Positions 23,408 through 34,926 of a stretch of DNA of 64,000 nt are shown here, in pieces. The DNA is taken from contig JANSLP010000001.1 in NCBI GenBank assembly GCA_029298735.1, forward strand, positions 62,001-126,000. Direction: 5' to 3'. The position numbers and the translations under genes were made by a program. How positions within the stretch are numbered: the stretch's first letter is position 1; each line of letters opens with the position of its first letter. This DNA is from Ophiostoma sp. CBS 140.51 (lineage: Eukaryota; Ascomycota; Sordariomycetes; Ophiostomatales; Ophiostomataceae). The notes beneath the pieces were generated by a model, which was not told where the DNA came from, made no database searches, and saw nothing but the letters and a program-made list of their open reading frames with translations.

Positions 23408-23888
23408 TGTTGCTGTTTGATGTGGTTGGTGATGTGCAATAGAGAATCGTGAGGAAAGGAAAAATTTCGGGGCAATTGAATTTGAGTTGAGAGGGAGGGA
23501 AAAAAACCTAGAAAATATTTTTGGTGCGTTTTCCAAAGGGGGGCAGCATCACATGACCCCAATCAGGCGGAAAAAAATCATTTGGGCTTGGTCTGTGGAA
23601 CGACTAGTGGCCAAAATTTTGTGGCTTCGTCTGTGGCTCAAAATATCTGGTCACATGATACTAGTCATCTACACTTACCCATTCTCCCAGTACCAGAATC
23701 GAGACACATTCTGTTCTCCAACACGCGTCCAAGATTGTTGAAAAGGTTCTCATTCGGTTCAGTACTCCTATGTACTGTATGAAACCCGTGCGCCATGCTC
23801 TATAAACCATATGATATAAACTCCGCGATGAAAAAATAATAACGTCCGTATAACTCCTACATGTGTACCCGAACAGTCCTCAAGATCA
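23408..23888. other. Intergenic: eL34 promoter and 3' flank of the 127-residue gene
   Basis: About 480 bp. It carries two Cbf1-like boxes (listed separately) upstream of eL34. The remainder is A/T-rich sequence near 23800-23870, fitting the 3' UTR of the gene ending at 23889. Confidence 0.45.
23548..23659 (-). promoter_or_regulatory. Two Cbf1-type boxes upstream of eL34
   Basis: ATCACATGAC at 23548-23557 and GTCACATGAT at 23650-23659 both match the RTCACRTG consensus of the bHLH factor Cbf1. They lie about 141 and 243 bp upstream of the eL34 ATG. Cbf1-type sites are known in ribosomal protein promoters of several ascomycetes; use here is an inference. Confidence 0.45.
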
Positions 23889-24491
23889 TCAGAGAGTAGC
23901 CCAGTCTGGCTCATCTCTGGCCTTCCAGGGCTTGATGTTCTTCCCGTTTCGCCGACGGCTCAGGGTTGCATGGTCGACGACCTTTCGGAAGTCCTCGTTG
24001 GTGATGTATTCTTTGAATGCCTTGACTTCTTGTGCGGCACCCAGGAGACATGCGTGGCTTTTGGCATGCAAAATCTCAGCTGTCAAGATGGAAAGATAAT
24101 ACGTCAGCGATTTGAAACCCCCGGCATTTTATGTATTCGTGGCCCTTATTCTCGAAAATATTATTCCGATTGAAGGTTCTTGCCATGGTGTTGCAACTTA
24201 CGCGGTGGGGCCGGCTCAGATGTCAATGGCTGGACCATTCTCGGTATCGTACTCCTGAGGCTGCGCAACTTTAAGAGAAAATATGTTAGCTCACCAAACA
24301 CGTCTGAGTGCGCTTGATTATTGAGACAGAGCCCGTCATTGACGAGTGCCAACAGAACAGCTTACTTTGAGATGGGCCTCCTTGAGTTTCTGGAGAGCGG
24401 CCTCGAGTTGCGCTTCATTCCACTCTTCGAGTTGGGGTTCTTGAGCGGCCGGCCGCGCCGCCGCTTTATTTTGAGCCCTGTTTGCCGACAT
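23889..24491 (-). CDS. Small protein of unknown function (127 residues)
   Basis: Three exons, 24491-24366, 24268-24202 and 24079-23889, join in phases 0 and 1 to 127 residues. Donors are GTAAGC and GTAAGT. The first intron has a GCTAAC branch site. After an Ala/Gln-rich start the protein has an amphipathic helix (LEAALQKLKEAHLK), then LRSLRSTIPRMVQPLT, a short Pro-rich linker and a second helical part (KAFKEYITNEDFRKVVDHA). It ends WKARDEPDWATL. The clean intron set and the helical layout make a real gene likely. I do not recognise the family. The small helical build would suit a subunit of a larger nuclear complex, but nothing in the sequence proves that. The third exon start is the least certain boundary. 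Confidence 0.65.
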
Positions 24492-25189
24492 ATTCGGGTG
24501 TGTATTGATGTCCAGAGGTGGGTTCGGCTCGTTCCAGAGCACGATGCGAATGAACGAAGCGCTCAGGAGGACGGCCCTCACCGTCAACGCTTGATGCCCC
24601 GGGCTCCACACATAGGCCAAGTCAGGCGCACTGTGGCTTGCAATATTATCACGTGACTTGAGACCAAAACCAAGCCACTTTTTTCGACGAGGATACAAAA
24701 TGGGCCGTATATTATCATCGGGGCACACTGTCCAGCCTCCCACTTTTGCGCTGCACACCAACGCTTCGACTCCGTCAGAAACCCATCAACGCGCGCATAA
24801 GCTCCGTCACCAATAGATGTGCGATCGCCTTGATACTTATCCTTCTTCACGCGACATCACCTCAATTTCCATCACGGCCTTTCCCCCTCGAGCCATTTCA
24901 CAATTTGCGCCGATCTAGACGCACACGCTTAGCCTCTCCCTTTTTTTGTTTTACTGACTTTCGTTTAATCCATCTACCTTTTGCCATCAATACCATCGTC
25001 ACGTCAGTCCGTGTATCCAACACGGTGATCCAACTTCGACACTGCTTCACGAACCCTCTTTAGAAGCTTCAGAAGTAGCAACGAGGTTGCTACTCCTGGG
25101 CTTCGTTCCCAACCTCCACCACGGATAAACAACGGGCTTTCTTCCCGGCGGGCTTCTCTCCCACAGATAACTCGGTCATCGGCTCCGAG
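24492..25189. other. Divergent region between the 127-residue gene and the FAR1-like gene
   Basis: About 700 bp. It holds a palindromic E-box at 24648-24657 and a C/T-rich plus-strand tract (24850-25060) that looks like the 5' leader of the FAR1-like gene. Only two ATG triplets occur on the plus strand, at 24700 and 24815. This bears on the unresolved start of that gene. Confidence 0.5.
24648..24657. promoter_or_regulatory. E-box/Cbf1-type site
   Basis: ATCACGTGAC matches RTCACRTG with a CACGTG core. It lies 157 bp upstream of the 127-residue gene on the minus strand and could serve both divergent genes. Confidence 0.4.
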
Positions 25190-26242
25190 GTGGCTTCCGC
25201 GTCACCGCATCCAGGGACCCCCAACATCAACGGCACGAGCGCGCCGCCGCAATCCGCGACCGTGCAGTCTTTTGCAGATAACGAAACCTTTGATAGCGAG
25301 ACGTCTGCGCTTCTGGCGCAGGGACAAACATTCGCGCTGGCTTCCAACGCTCCCCAGCAGGCTCCCGCGTGGAGCCTGGGTCCTGCGTCCGCCGCGCCCG
25401 GCACCACACCCATCCCCCAGCAGAACCAAGGCACACCGGCGCGTACCAACGGTACGACAAATGGTGCGATTGCCGCATCCACACAGATGGGCGCTGTGAC
25501 GCCTGCCCGCCAGATGATTGCCAGCACGCCCATCTCCTCGCCGGCCACTACGACACTAGTCGCTCCCCCCGAAGGCATCTACCGCTCGTTTGACGACCTT
25601 CTGACCGCTGTCCAGCGCGTCGCCAAGGACAACGGCTATGGTATCGTCAAGCTCCGTGCCTCCAACTACCGTGACGCCAAGCCGACGCGCTACGACCTTG
25701 TGTGCGACCGCGGCGGTGTCAAGTACAACAGCACCGCCAAGAAGCGCAACCCTTCCACACGCAAGGTGGACTGTCCCTTCCGTGCCAAGGCCGTCTGTGA
25801 GGTGTCGCTTGCCAACCAGTGGCGTTTTGTCGTTCAGGAGGCCCGTCACAACCACGAGGCCCGCGTGCCGGCCGCGCCCCCAGGCCAGGAAGCCACGCCG
25901 ATTGCACAGAACCTGCGCAGTTTTACCAACAAGCTGGACCGTATCGGCCACGATGTTACCCACGGCTTCCAGGAGATGAACATGCGCCTCGAGAAGTTCA
26001 TGGAGTCGTTTGAGAAGCGAATTGAGGCTGTGGAGCAGCGCCTTAACAACAACCTAGTTATGGCAAACGCCTTGCCGCCAAACCTGGCCAATGGTCTGGG
26101 TGGCGGCATGCCGGGCCAGCAAGCTGTCATGGACAGCCGCTTGAACAATGTCGAGGCAAGACTCAACGCTATGGAGACGCGAGGCTTGGACATGCCATTG
26201 GACGATGTCGACTCTCGAATGCTGTCCACCGGCGTCATGTAG
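25190..26242 (+). CDS. FAR1/WRKY-GCM1-like zinc DNA-binding protein; 5' end unresolved
   Basis: The frame encodes about 350 residues from 25190. The first ~125 are Thr/Ala/Pro-rich and disordered. A FAR1-type domain spans ~125-222: RSFDDLLTAVQRVAKDNGYG, then Cys in LVCDRGG, Cys in VDCPFRAKA, and His-x-His in EARHNHEA, giving a C-C-H-H zinc site. A coiled coil follows (~235-285: LRSFTNKLDRIG to IEAVEQRL), with a second short heptad run near the end. FAR1-type domains derive from Mutator-like transposases and act as DNA-binding domains. The frame is open back to a TAG at 25076 but contains no ATG; 25190 is GTG in a context (V-A-S-A-S) that looks like a protein start. A 7-nt exon at 24700 (ATGGGCC) spliced to 25167 would keep frame but lacks a good branch site. 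Confidence 0.75.
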   Translation: MASASPHPGTPNINGTSAPPQSATVQSFADNETFDSETSALLAQGQTFALASNAPQQAPAWSLGPASAAPGTTPIPQQNQGTPARTNGTTNGAIAASTQMGAVTPARQMIASTPISSPATTTLVAPPEGIYRSFDDLLTAVQRVAKDNGYGIVKLRASNYRDAKPTRYDLVCDRGGVKYNSTAKKRNPSTRKVDCPFRAKAVCEVSLANQWRFVVQEARHNHEARVPAAPPGQEATPIAQNLRSFTNKLDRIGHDVTHGFQEMNMRLEKFMESFEKRIEAVEQRLNNNLVMANALPPNLANGLGGGMPGQQAVMDSRLNNVEARLNAMETRGLDMPLDDVDSRMLSTGVM

Positions 26243-27909
26243 GATACCAAGCGGCCTCGACCTGAGCAGCCCCCGCGGGTCCCTTGGCTTGTTCAGCTAC
26301 TGAAACAATCCGCGAGGGGCCAGTCTTTGGAGAGCCAGTCTGCGGAGAGCGAGTCTCTTGGAGGCACAACTCCAGGGAGCCAGTCTCCCGGAAAATGAAA
26401 AGACTCGGGGGCAGCATTGTGCAGAGTCAATGTGCTTGATAGGCTGACATCTCCACTTCTCTTGCTCGATTTCCCGTGTCTTGCGCTTCTGATACACTCG
26501 GTTTCTCTATCCACGCTCGTCCTCTTTTCTTTTTTCGTCTCCCTTTTCCGCATCGCCACGTTCGACCACCCTTTCTTAACCAAGAAGAAAGTGTGCAATC
26601 ACTATTACGGCGAGCTCGTTTTACTTTTTTGTGTTTATATCTTTTTGACCCCCTGTACTTTTTGTGTTACTTTTGTTGCGTCTCTTTTCCAACCCCTTCG
26701 TTCCTTTTCACCCCCTTTGTGTTTTATTCCTATAGTGTTTTTTTCCCCTTCCTTTGGTCTTTTTTGGGTTTTGATTTCCAAGTCGGGCATCTTTACAATA
26801 TTGGTTTGGGTGGTTATATTGTCAGGATACCCTACACATGCCGTGTACGGTGAAGTGTGGTTTTATTGGCGCAAGATTAGGAAACTGTGTTTTTATTGGG
26901 ATTTTGAACAGTCTTTTGATGTTTTTGTTCTCTTTTTTTCTATTATCTGTGTCGTCTGGGCGGTGGTGGATTTGTTCCCGCGTTGCAGGACTCATACTCT
27001 CTCTTTTTCTCGGAAAAAGTGCTTTGATACAGAATAAAACTTTTGTTAATGAAACTGTCTTCATTGAAGTGTGAAAGTTTTGAGTGCGGATGAGCTTCAT
27101 AAGTGTGCCTCTATGTTTACACCTGTGATTGATCTGGCGCAAGTTGAAAGTCGGGAATATTTCATCGTGACGCAATATTGTGATCCACACAGTTCTGGGA
27201 TGTTGAATTGGGTAGCCAGTGCAAAAACAGTGTGTGATGCTAAATCAAACAAAAACGTGGGTTTCGGGAGCACGCGACAGGAGCGCCTATTTTTGTCGAG
27301 TCAAAATCGACAAGGTACCCGAAATGGACACTAGTTGCCGCAGGTCAGCACCTTGTAACTACACAGTATCACAACACTCACGCGAGCACGGTTTTATGGT
27401 CTTCAAAAAACATTTGAATAATAGGTTATGAAGCAAACTTAAGCAAAGTTAAGCAAATCCTAGCAAATCTAAATAGGGATGAGAAAGAAAAGATAAAGAA
27501 AGACATTGAACCAAGATACTCCAGCTTATTAACAGGCAATAATGTGAGACAAGATTTGAGGAATGCGTAGATGAGAATATGAGTAAAAAGACGTTAACGA
27601 GCTCCATATAATAAGCTCGGGGGCGTGTAGGATAGACAGAAAACAATGCTTGTACAAAAGGGAGTTATTATGTACACAACCCTGTTGCTGAAAGGGTGCA
27701 ATGGGTGTATCATGAATAAGATAAAAATCAAGGCTAGGGAAGGGGGGGGGGGGGGTTGAAACATAGAGAATATCAAAACAGCCGTAAAATAAACCAAATT
27801 ATGGCGCAGCAGTTCTTCCAGAAGAGCTCGCCTATCACCGGATTTGGAAGGGGGTATATATATATAGGGCTCCCGAAAGCCGTCTAAAGGACATTGTTGT
27901 GTGCACATC
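26243..27909. other. Convergent 3' flanks of the FAR1-like and noxR genes
   Basis: About 1.7 kb without a supportable gene. The first part is T-rich on the plus strand (26460-27050) and fits a 3' UTR. Further on it is A/T-rich, with a 14-G run and a TA microsatellite. Open frames here are short and lack domains. Confidence 0.45.
27742..27755 (+). repeat. Homopolymer of 14 G
   Basis: Uninterrupted G14. A TA repeat follows at about 27855-27866. Both lie beyond the noxR stop codon. Length may be affected by sequencing error. Confidence 0.7.
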
Positions 27910-29836
27910 CTACATCTCTTGAATCCAGATCTATAAGAAAATGGGTTAGCATCTGGTTGTGAAGCACAAGCATATAAAAGGGGAGACCAAGGGGATGTGG
28001 CTTACCTCCATCTTTCCGATATCCAGCCTCTGTTTCCGGGCTGTCGACTTCGCCGTCATCACAATCATGTCGAGATCGTCCTGATCGCCCATGGTGACCA
28101 TGTCGCCTTCTGGGCCATCATCGTCACGGACCTTGATCTTGAACCGACGGCGGATGCCAAACTTCTCCCGAATACGGTCAACAAGATCAGGGAACTCAAT
28201 AGCAGCACCGATCATGATGTACCGGACGTCCTCAGCATGCACCTTGACACGGATTTTCCGGATCTCTGGTCTTCTGGACTGGCCGCGAGAGCTACCAGAC
28301 ATGGAGTTCGTACCGGGACGGCGGTTCGAAACCATCTCAAAGTCACCCTCGTCGAAGGAGCCATCATCATAATCGCTTCCGCCCTCGTCCTCCTCTTCGA
28401 TATAGCGTTGTTGTTGGCGTCTGCCTTGTTGTGAGTTTTGCGAGCGGCTGCCTCTGTCGTTGCCGCCACCACCCTGGTACATGTCGTAGAGCTCGTCCGG
28501 GTATGCGTCCTCCTCCTCAACTTGCTGACGTCTTGATGGCGGCGGGCCACGCTGGGAGAAAGCTCGCGATGGTGCTGCCGAGTTGGAACGCTGGAGTCTG
28601 GGGCGACCATCTTGTGGCGAGCTCGTCTTCTCGTAGCGGTCGTTCGGGCGCGCTCTGTCGATGTTGAGTTTCGCAGGCATGGGCTTGGGGCCGTTGCGAA
28701 CGGACGCGCCTCTGCTGATGCCACCCTGCTTGTCGTTCTCGGGAGGCGGCGTGGGGGGAAAGACATTGCGGCCGACGGGGGGTTCTGACTGGAGCCTCCG
28801 GCTCTGGATGTCGGCCTTGACGAGGTTGGTGGCGGCAAACGAGATGTTGTCGGCCGGGCGGTCGTCCTTGACGTCGAGCTTTCCAGCCTAAAATGTGAAC
28901 AGTGGTTAGGACGAGAGGTACAGTGACTGGGGTATGTGTATTGTGGGAAAATAGACGCACATTCTTGATTTCGGAGCCGGCGAAGCCAGTAAAGGCGTTG
29001 GCACGGTCGGAGGCAGCGACGAGACGGGCCTTTCCTAGGTAGTCCTTCGTCTTCAGGTTGCGGACCTTGGCCTCGTTTGGCCGGTAGACAACACCGACGG
29101 GGATAGAGAAGACAGTGTAGCCCTGTATAAAAATTAGTTTTTAGGTCCGGGAACTGACCCGTGTTGACTAGGGAAGAAGGCATACCTCAGCCTCCTCACG
29201 GATGGCCTCGTCAATGACGTTGTGGTCCTCGACGACCTTCTCCTTCACAGCGTACGAAAGATCCTGCATACCGGCATCCTTCTGCTGCAGGTATATGTAG
29301 CACAGACCGCGGTTAAAGAGGACTTCGCAGGAGTAGAGCTTGAAGAGGAGACCAAGCTGGGCGTAGTCGATCATGGTGTTGCCTCGCAGGTAGAGAAGTG
29401 TGTCGTTGAAGTTGGCGAGAGCCTCCTCAAAGTCGCCGAGCAGGAAATTCGAGACACCCTGTTGGAAATAAGAAACGGCGAGGTATTGATCTAGGCGCAC
29501 GGCACGTTGGTAACACTCGACCTAAGAGCAGAAAGCACACATGGTTAGCTTTGACTTGAGAGGCTAAAGTAAACAAACAAAAGAAGAGCGAACTAACAGC
29601 CTTCTCGTGCTCGCCGAGGGTGGCGTGGATGACGCCCATGTTGAAAAGGATCTTCGAGGTATCCGAGACCTTCTCGAACTCCTTGAGGGCCTCGTCGAAC
29701 TCATTGTTGTCGTAGTTGGCCAGCGCGGCCACCCACGTTTCGATTTCCTGTGCAGCGCAAGGAGCAACGTCAGTAACATGCACACGAGGCGAATAGTTGG
29801 ATTGTGAGGACATGAACATACTTGTTTGAGAGACAT
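27910..29836 (-). CDS. NoxR, p67phox-like regulator of NADPH oxidases
   Basis: Six exons (29836-29822, 29747-29598, 29521-29186, 29122-28961, 28887-28006, 27930-27910), all joined in phase 0, give 521 residues. Residues ~1-165 carry TPR repeats (ILFNMGVIHATLGEHEKAV, YFQQGVSNFLLGDFEEALAN). An activation-domain-like segment lies at ~188-218. A disordered Arg/Ser/Gly/acidic middle follows. A PB1 domain with an OPCA-type acidic motif (DGPEGDMVTMGDQDDLDM) occupies ~430-521. NoxR binds Rac GTPase through its TPRs and activates NoxA/NoxB; the PB1 domain pairs with Cdc24/Bem1-type partners at the membrane. Reactive oxygen made this way guides hyphal fusion, fruiting and infection structures. The first exon encodes only MSLKQ and the last only IWIQEM. 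Recognition is firm. Confidence 0.93.
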
Positions 29837-32800
29837 GGCTCCTCAATTTTTTGCTGTTGTCGATAACCGAACACCGATCCGTTTACTGAGAAGCGGTGAG
29901 GGCGAAATAAAGTTCAGTCAACGTCAGGTCCTGGCTGGGGGCCGGATGCGAATCTGACTCTTACTAAACCGGTAGCCGGAGAAAGGATGGCGGAAAACGA
30001 CAACGACGATGGATATATGGAAAGGAAGGAGCCAAAAATGGAGAGAAGTGAGAGAATGGCAATGCCGATTGGAGTGTGAGAGAGAGAAAGACGGATAGAC
30101 GAGTGAGCCCAGCCCGGAGTATGGAAAGACAGAAAGCGTGCTAGCGAGCTTTTTTACGTTGTATCGTGGGCTTTTGGGTCTTTTCTGGTGGTTGGGCGCT
30201 TGCGCCAAAATCAAGAGAGGGAAAGCTTCCCCTCCTTTGCGGTCGGTGGATGCACGAATGCAAGAATACACATGCAGGTGCCACTCCTTCTCGAACAGGA
30301 GTAGGTCTTTGTTGATGGTGATAGTGACAGGCGAATTTGTGGTGTGTTCGGTATGTGCTGTCTGCTTTTTTTCTCGATGAGCTTATACGAGGATGTGAAT
30401 GTAGCCTGCCGAAAATAGCTCGCGCTGCGAGTTAGGTCGTGAGGGTGTAGTCTGGCCGCGGAACCGTGAAAGAAAGTGAAAAGCAGTTGTTTTGTTGACT
30501 GCTGCTTGTTGGATATAAACGCTTATGGATGTCGATTGTTTATGGTGATGTTGTAATTAGAAAGGAGAGAAAAAGACACGATCCTCAGAAGGAACAAAAA
30601 AATGAGAGAAACAGCAAAGGAACAGAGAAAAGGACAGAAAAGGCAGGGGCGGTAGGAGAAAGTGAACGAGAAAAGGGAAAACGGCAGGAGGGAGCGGGAG
30701 AAAAGGGAAATGCGAAGTTACTCGAGGAAGGCACGGAAAGGGGATGGGATTGGGACGTCTCGTCGGTCGAATGTTTGAGAAGAAGGAGGGGGGCGTGTGG
30801 GCTGGTTTGCTGGGACACGGGCAGCAATTGACAGGGGACGGTATGCAAGCTGGAACACAGCTGGGAAAATATCGAAGAGGCAAAAGCGCTGGCGATGCCC
30901 AACTGAGAGTGGTGAAGCTGAAGCATTGGGTGGGCTGTCCATCGTGTGTGGTGCATCTGTGCCTGTGCCCACTGGGGCGGGCAAAAGAAGGGGCAGGGGG
31001 CAGGCACGACCGACACAGGCGAGGCGAGCGAGGGGAAGGAGGCTGGAGGGGTAGACACTGGTTGGCTGTGTGGAGAGAGGGCGTGGGTCGCACCGACCTC
31101 TTGAGAGCGTGGGAAGGCCAGGGGTGGCAGGAACGATCCTACAGATGCGGAATTTGGTTCAGAACATCCTGAACCACTGGGTGACAGAGCGCAAAGTTTG
31201 CAATTTCCATGTCTGAAGTGGTTGCAAAAAAGACGGCATTTGGCCAAACGATGGACGGGTGGTGATGAGCAGCATTGGCCGACAATGGGATGCGCGAACC
31301 AACGAGCCAACCCGACCGACCTGCATATGGAGGCGCGCACTTTGGGAAAGGATGTGCAAAACGCCTGCGGTGGCGCCCATCTTGCAAGATCGCGAAACGC
31401 AGCGCAACATATCGGCAGAGATGCTGCAAGTGCTGACAGCAGACAGTGTTTCCTTGTGAGTGTATGGTTGACTACTCAGCCTACCCAATTTACTTGAGCA
31501 CTGGCAGCACCACCGGCTGGCAGGTCGATCAGACGGCGAACCACGCGCTGGCATCGTGCCATGGATGCCCGTCTGCCAGTCGAAGGGGGCAGGAAATCGA
31601 ACGACGCAGTGAGGCAGGGCACATCCCTCGAAAAGATGGATGCCATTCATATGCACTTCGACTCCCTTCTCCTTTTCATCCCATCACAGGACATATGGCC
31701 AGGCCATAAAGTCTACGAGGTGCTGCCACCAGCAAGAAAGCAAGATTCAATTCGAAAAGGCCCGGTCTGCGGCCAAGTCACCTCTCATCACACTGACTGC
31801 TGGGCGGCTACATGACTGCTGCGATACGTCGCACGCTCGGCGAGGCACAAAATATTGGCACATTTTGGCAGCGATCCAGGTGCAAAAGAGGATAAAAGAG
31901 GACAAAAAGTGACCAAAAAGGGCATGGAGGGGTGATGGAGATGGAGGCCGGCACGGACGACACGGCACGAGTCGATTTTAGCGTGAGTCGCTCGCTGGAA
32001 ATGCTTCGATTTGGCACTAACAGCACCTAAAAATACCCATGCGCGCCATTGATACAACCCACTGTTGTTCCCCAGTGCTGGGGTGCCTCAGTAACGTCAG
32101 TTGCGTTCAGCACATCACATCCAGTCAAGATGAGAATGCCCAGTCCAGTCCCGTCAGTGCTTCTCACCTTCAGAGGCTCCCCGTGGCCCGATTTGGCATG
32201 ACGGCAGGGCCTAGGCCCATTAATGCAATGCAAGCATAGCCGGTCACAGGCCATTGCGAATCAGGGCCCGGCCTTCCCCTTCTTCACCTCATGCAGCAAG
32301 TGTTCCATGTCGCAGCGGTGTGCTATTATTCGTTGGCTCTCATAAAATGGCCCCACTCTGGCCCCATCGCAGACCGGCGGGCGTTTCCAAGGGCGCGTAC
32401 GAAGTCTCGAGTGGCCCAATATCCATGTCAACGTCTGGCTGTCAGTCTCTTTCCCAAACGCCAAGAGCTCTGATCAATCGCAGAGGGTCTGGAGTTTGGG
32501 GAGCCTGCCAAGCATCCACGGTAAAACTTACGACGAAAGGAGAGCAGGAGCAGTAATAACTCAGTACACCGTAATACGGAGCTGATGATATGAAGAGCTG
32601 ACAAGCAGGACAAGACCATGACAAAACCACGAATCCATGAAATGTGCTCGGCATTCTGCAACGTTCATTTACAGGTTTTTGTGCTCGTCGTCGATTGTTT
32701 CCTCCTTTGGGCAGGTCAAGACTCTTTGACCATCGACAGTCGGAACCGATTGCGACACGTGGCCAACGGTGAAGCTACTGAGTAGACTGCTTGTCCGGTG

Positions 32801-33074
32801 ATCCGACACCGAAAGTCCTGTGGGCTCTATTTCACAAAAGAAACATTCAGTTACGGAGCACGGAGACACCCTTCATCCCATTTCAGTCTCCTTGGCCGTC
32901 GTCTACTCCAACGGTGGCGGTCTGACCAAGCCTAGGCACGAGTTTCACGCGTGGTTTGCAAATGTCTTTGCCGTCATCGTGTTGACATATCTTTTTGGCG
33001 TTTTGACGTTTGTTTGTTCGTTTTTTTTGTCCTTTTAATTTCGTTCCTATCGTCTTATCATGGATGCTGCTAGG
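29837..33074. other. Intergenic: noxR promoter/leader and CCS1 3' flank
   Basis: About 3.2 kb with no convincing gene. On the minus strand, 30560-30740 is C/T-rich and may be part of the noxR leader. Open frames around 30557-31340 (-) and 31159-31656 are low-complexity or shadow-like. A perfect hairpin (CCCCAG-TG-CTGGGG) lies at 32070-32083. No RNA gene recognised. Confidence 0.45.
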
Positions 33075-34509
33075 CTACAGCATGCCCTTCTTGACCTCAT
33101 CGGTCCGCTCCTGCCAGAGGGTCTTCCCTGAGCACGAGCACACCGTCTTGTCATTGTCCCACACACCAGCGCTCCTTGCAATCACGCCGATAATAGTGTT
33201 CTCGTCGTTCTGCAGGGGTGCCGCACCAGCCTGCGACTCGTCCCGAGGCGTCACGACCAGGGCATGTCCAATAACTTCCCAGACCTGGAAGGGACGGTCC
33301 AAGAACACAGAACCACGGCCGTCAGCGCCGATCTCGACAGTGCCGAGATCCCCCCGCCGTGAGACCTGCTTCTGCTCGCCGGTGGCGGTGGCGGTGGCGG
33401 CGCCCGACCAAACGGGGCCGGCCGTCAGCACGCCGTGCTTGAGATCGCCATACTCCCGAATGCTCGCAAAGTAGCGACCAGGCGCCACACCGAGCATCGT
33501 GAGGTCAATAACGGTGACGTCGGACGACACCTGGACCATCCGTGCCAGACCCCGGACATAGCGATCCTTGTCGTCACTGTCCTCGGCTGCCGCAGCCCCC
33601 TGGTCCTTTTGGTGGCAATATGTTTCAAGGATACTGACAGCTGCATCTTTAAAATTCTGTTAGCCTTTTCATCCTTATTCCATCCCTTCCCTGAAAATAC
33701 CAGGCATTCCCGTGTTTGGGGCAACGCTTGCAAAAGCTTGGCCACCTTCTTTTTCTTTTTCTTCCCCTATTCTTATTTTCCCCATCCGACCGGGGGCCAC
33801 GCATCGTCTTCGTGGATACACACCCCGGCCCCCGGTGACGTGGCTGTAACGGTATTCGTACACTCTCTGTTCTGGAATACATCATGGTGGGATTGCTCCG
33901 TAGAGTACAACTTACTGTTCGACGTCCCCGATCCCCGGAGAATTGCATCTCGTCCGGTCGCCTGGATGGCCTTAACAATGGCAGACGGGGGTGCTGCGGT
34001 TTGAAACCCAAGTCAATAATCAAGCATTCGGAAAAGCCCCTTTCCTTTTCCGCCAAGGAATAAAAGGCAGGGAAAATAGGAAATACAAAAGGGGGGAAAG
34101 GGCAAGAGAGAGAAAAGGGGAGATTACCTGTCCCTTCGATAGAAAGCAGCTGGTCCTCGAGGTTGCCCTCTACTTTGGAAATCCCAGACACCTTGTACAG
34201 GGCATTGGAAACGTCCTTGACACAGCCATCGCAAGAGAGGGGCACTGCGAACACTGTCTGTGGTGATTGTTCGTCAGATCTTATTTTGCACGACTAGGAA
34301 AATTATGTGCCTTGTAAATCAAGATAAGAAAACAAACATACCTTGAAGGAGTGCGTTACCGTCATCGTGGGCTTCACGCCTTGTTGGGCGTCGTTGTGCG
34401 TCGGATTGGGTGTCGAAGCCGGATTCCGTCGGAACAGATATCCAGTTGCTGCGGCCGTGAGGGCAAAGCCAGAGATTGTGCCGACAAAATATTTATGCGC
34501 CGTCTTCAT
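33075..34509 (-). CDS. Ccs1, copper chaperone for Cu/Zn superoxide dismutase
   Basis: Four exons, 34509-34342, 34257-34128, 33993-33916 and 33646-33075, give 315 residues. Donors are GTATGT, GTAATC and GTAAGT. The last intron has a GCTAAC branch site. From residue ~49 there is an HMA-type domain with copper site SCDGC (Cys65, Cys68). A SOD1-like domain follows at ~135-285 (GLARMVQVSSDVTVIDLTML; GDLGTVEIGADGRGSVFLD). A CxC motif in VCSCSG (Cys295, Cys297) matches domain III, which passes copper and forms the SOD1 disulfide. Unusually, residues 1-48 add a basic start and a hydrophobic stretch (YFVGTISGFALTAAATGYLF) before the canonical MTVTHSFK. This resembles a mitochondrial signal-anchor. Initiation at Met49 would give the ordinary cytosolic form. 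Confidence 0.92.
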
Positions 34510-34926
34510 TGACGGCCTAGCGATACGAGAGAAGTGGCAGAAGCTAGCGAGAAGAAAGGTGAAGCTCGGTGTTGAGGAAGCTGTTGTGCGATGTCGTGAG
34601 CAGCTGCTTTGAAATCACCCTTCGATATCGGCCGATTTAGCTTTAGCACTCACCATCCTATCAATTGTGGCAGCAATTGTGCTACTACGCTAACGTAACG
34701 GTCCCCCATCGTCGGGAAGCCGCACTAAATTGGCGGCCTCTCGGTCGAAGAAAAAGGGTCCCGCTTTATCACGTGATATGAATCGGAAACCAGCGTTGGA
34801 AATTTTTGGGGACTTGTTCGTCTACGCATCTTCAGATGGATTGATCTCGACGACGACGACACACGACACCCCACGATCCGCCACGCACACGATTCTCGTC
34901 CTGTGTACGTACATGCAACAGCCGCA
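34510..34926. promoter_or_regulatory. Divergent promoter of CCS1 and the uL13m gene
   Basis: 417 bp between two ATGs on opposite strands. It contains the palindromic E-box ATCACGTGAT at 34768-34777, about 160 bp before the uL13m start and 260 bp before CCS1. Two CAATTGTG-type sequences lie near 34665-34680. Sharing of the E-box by both genes is an inference. Confidence 0.5.
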
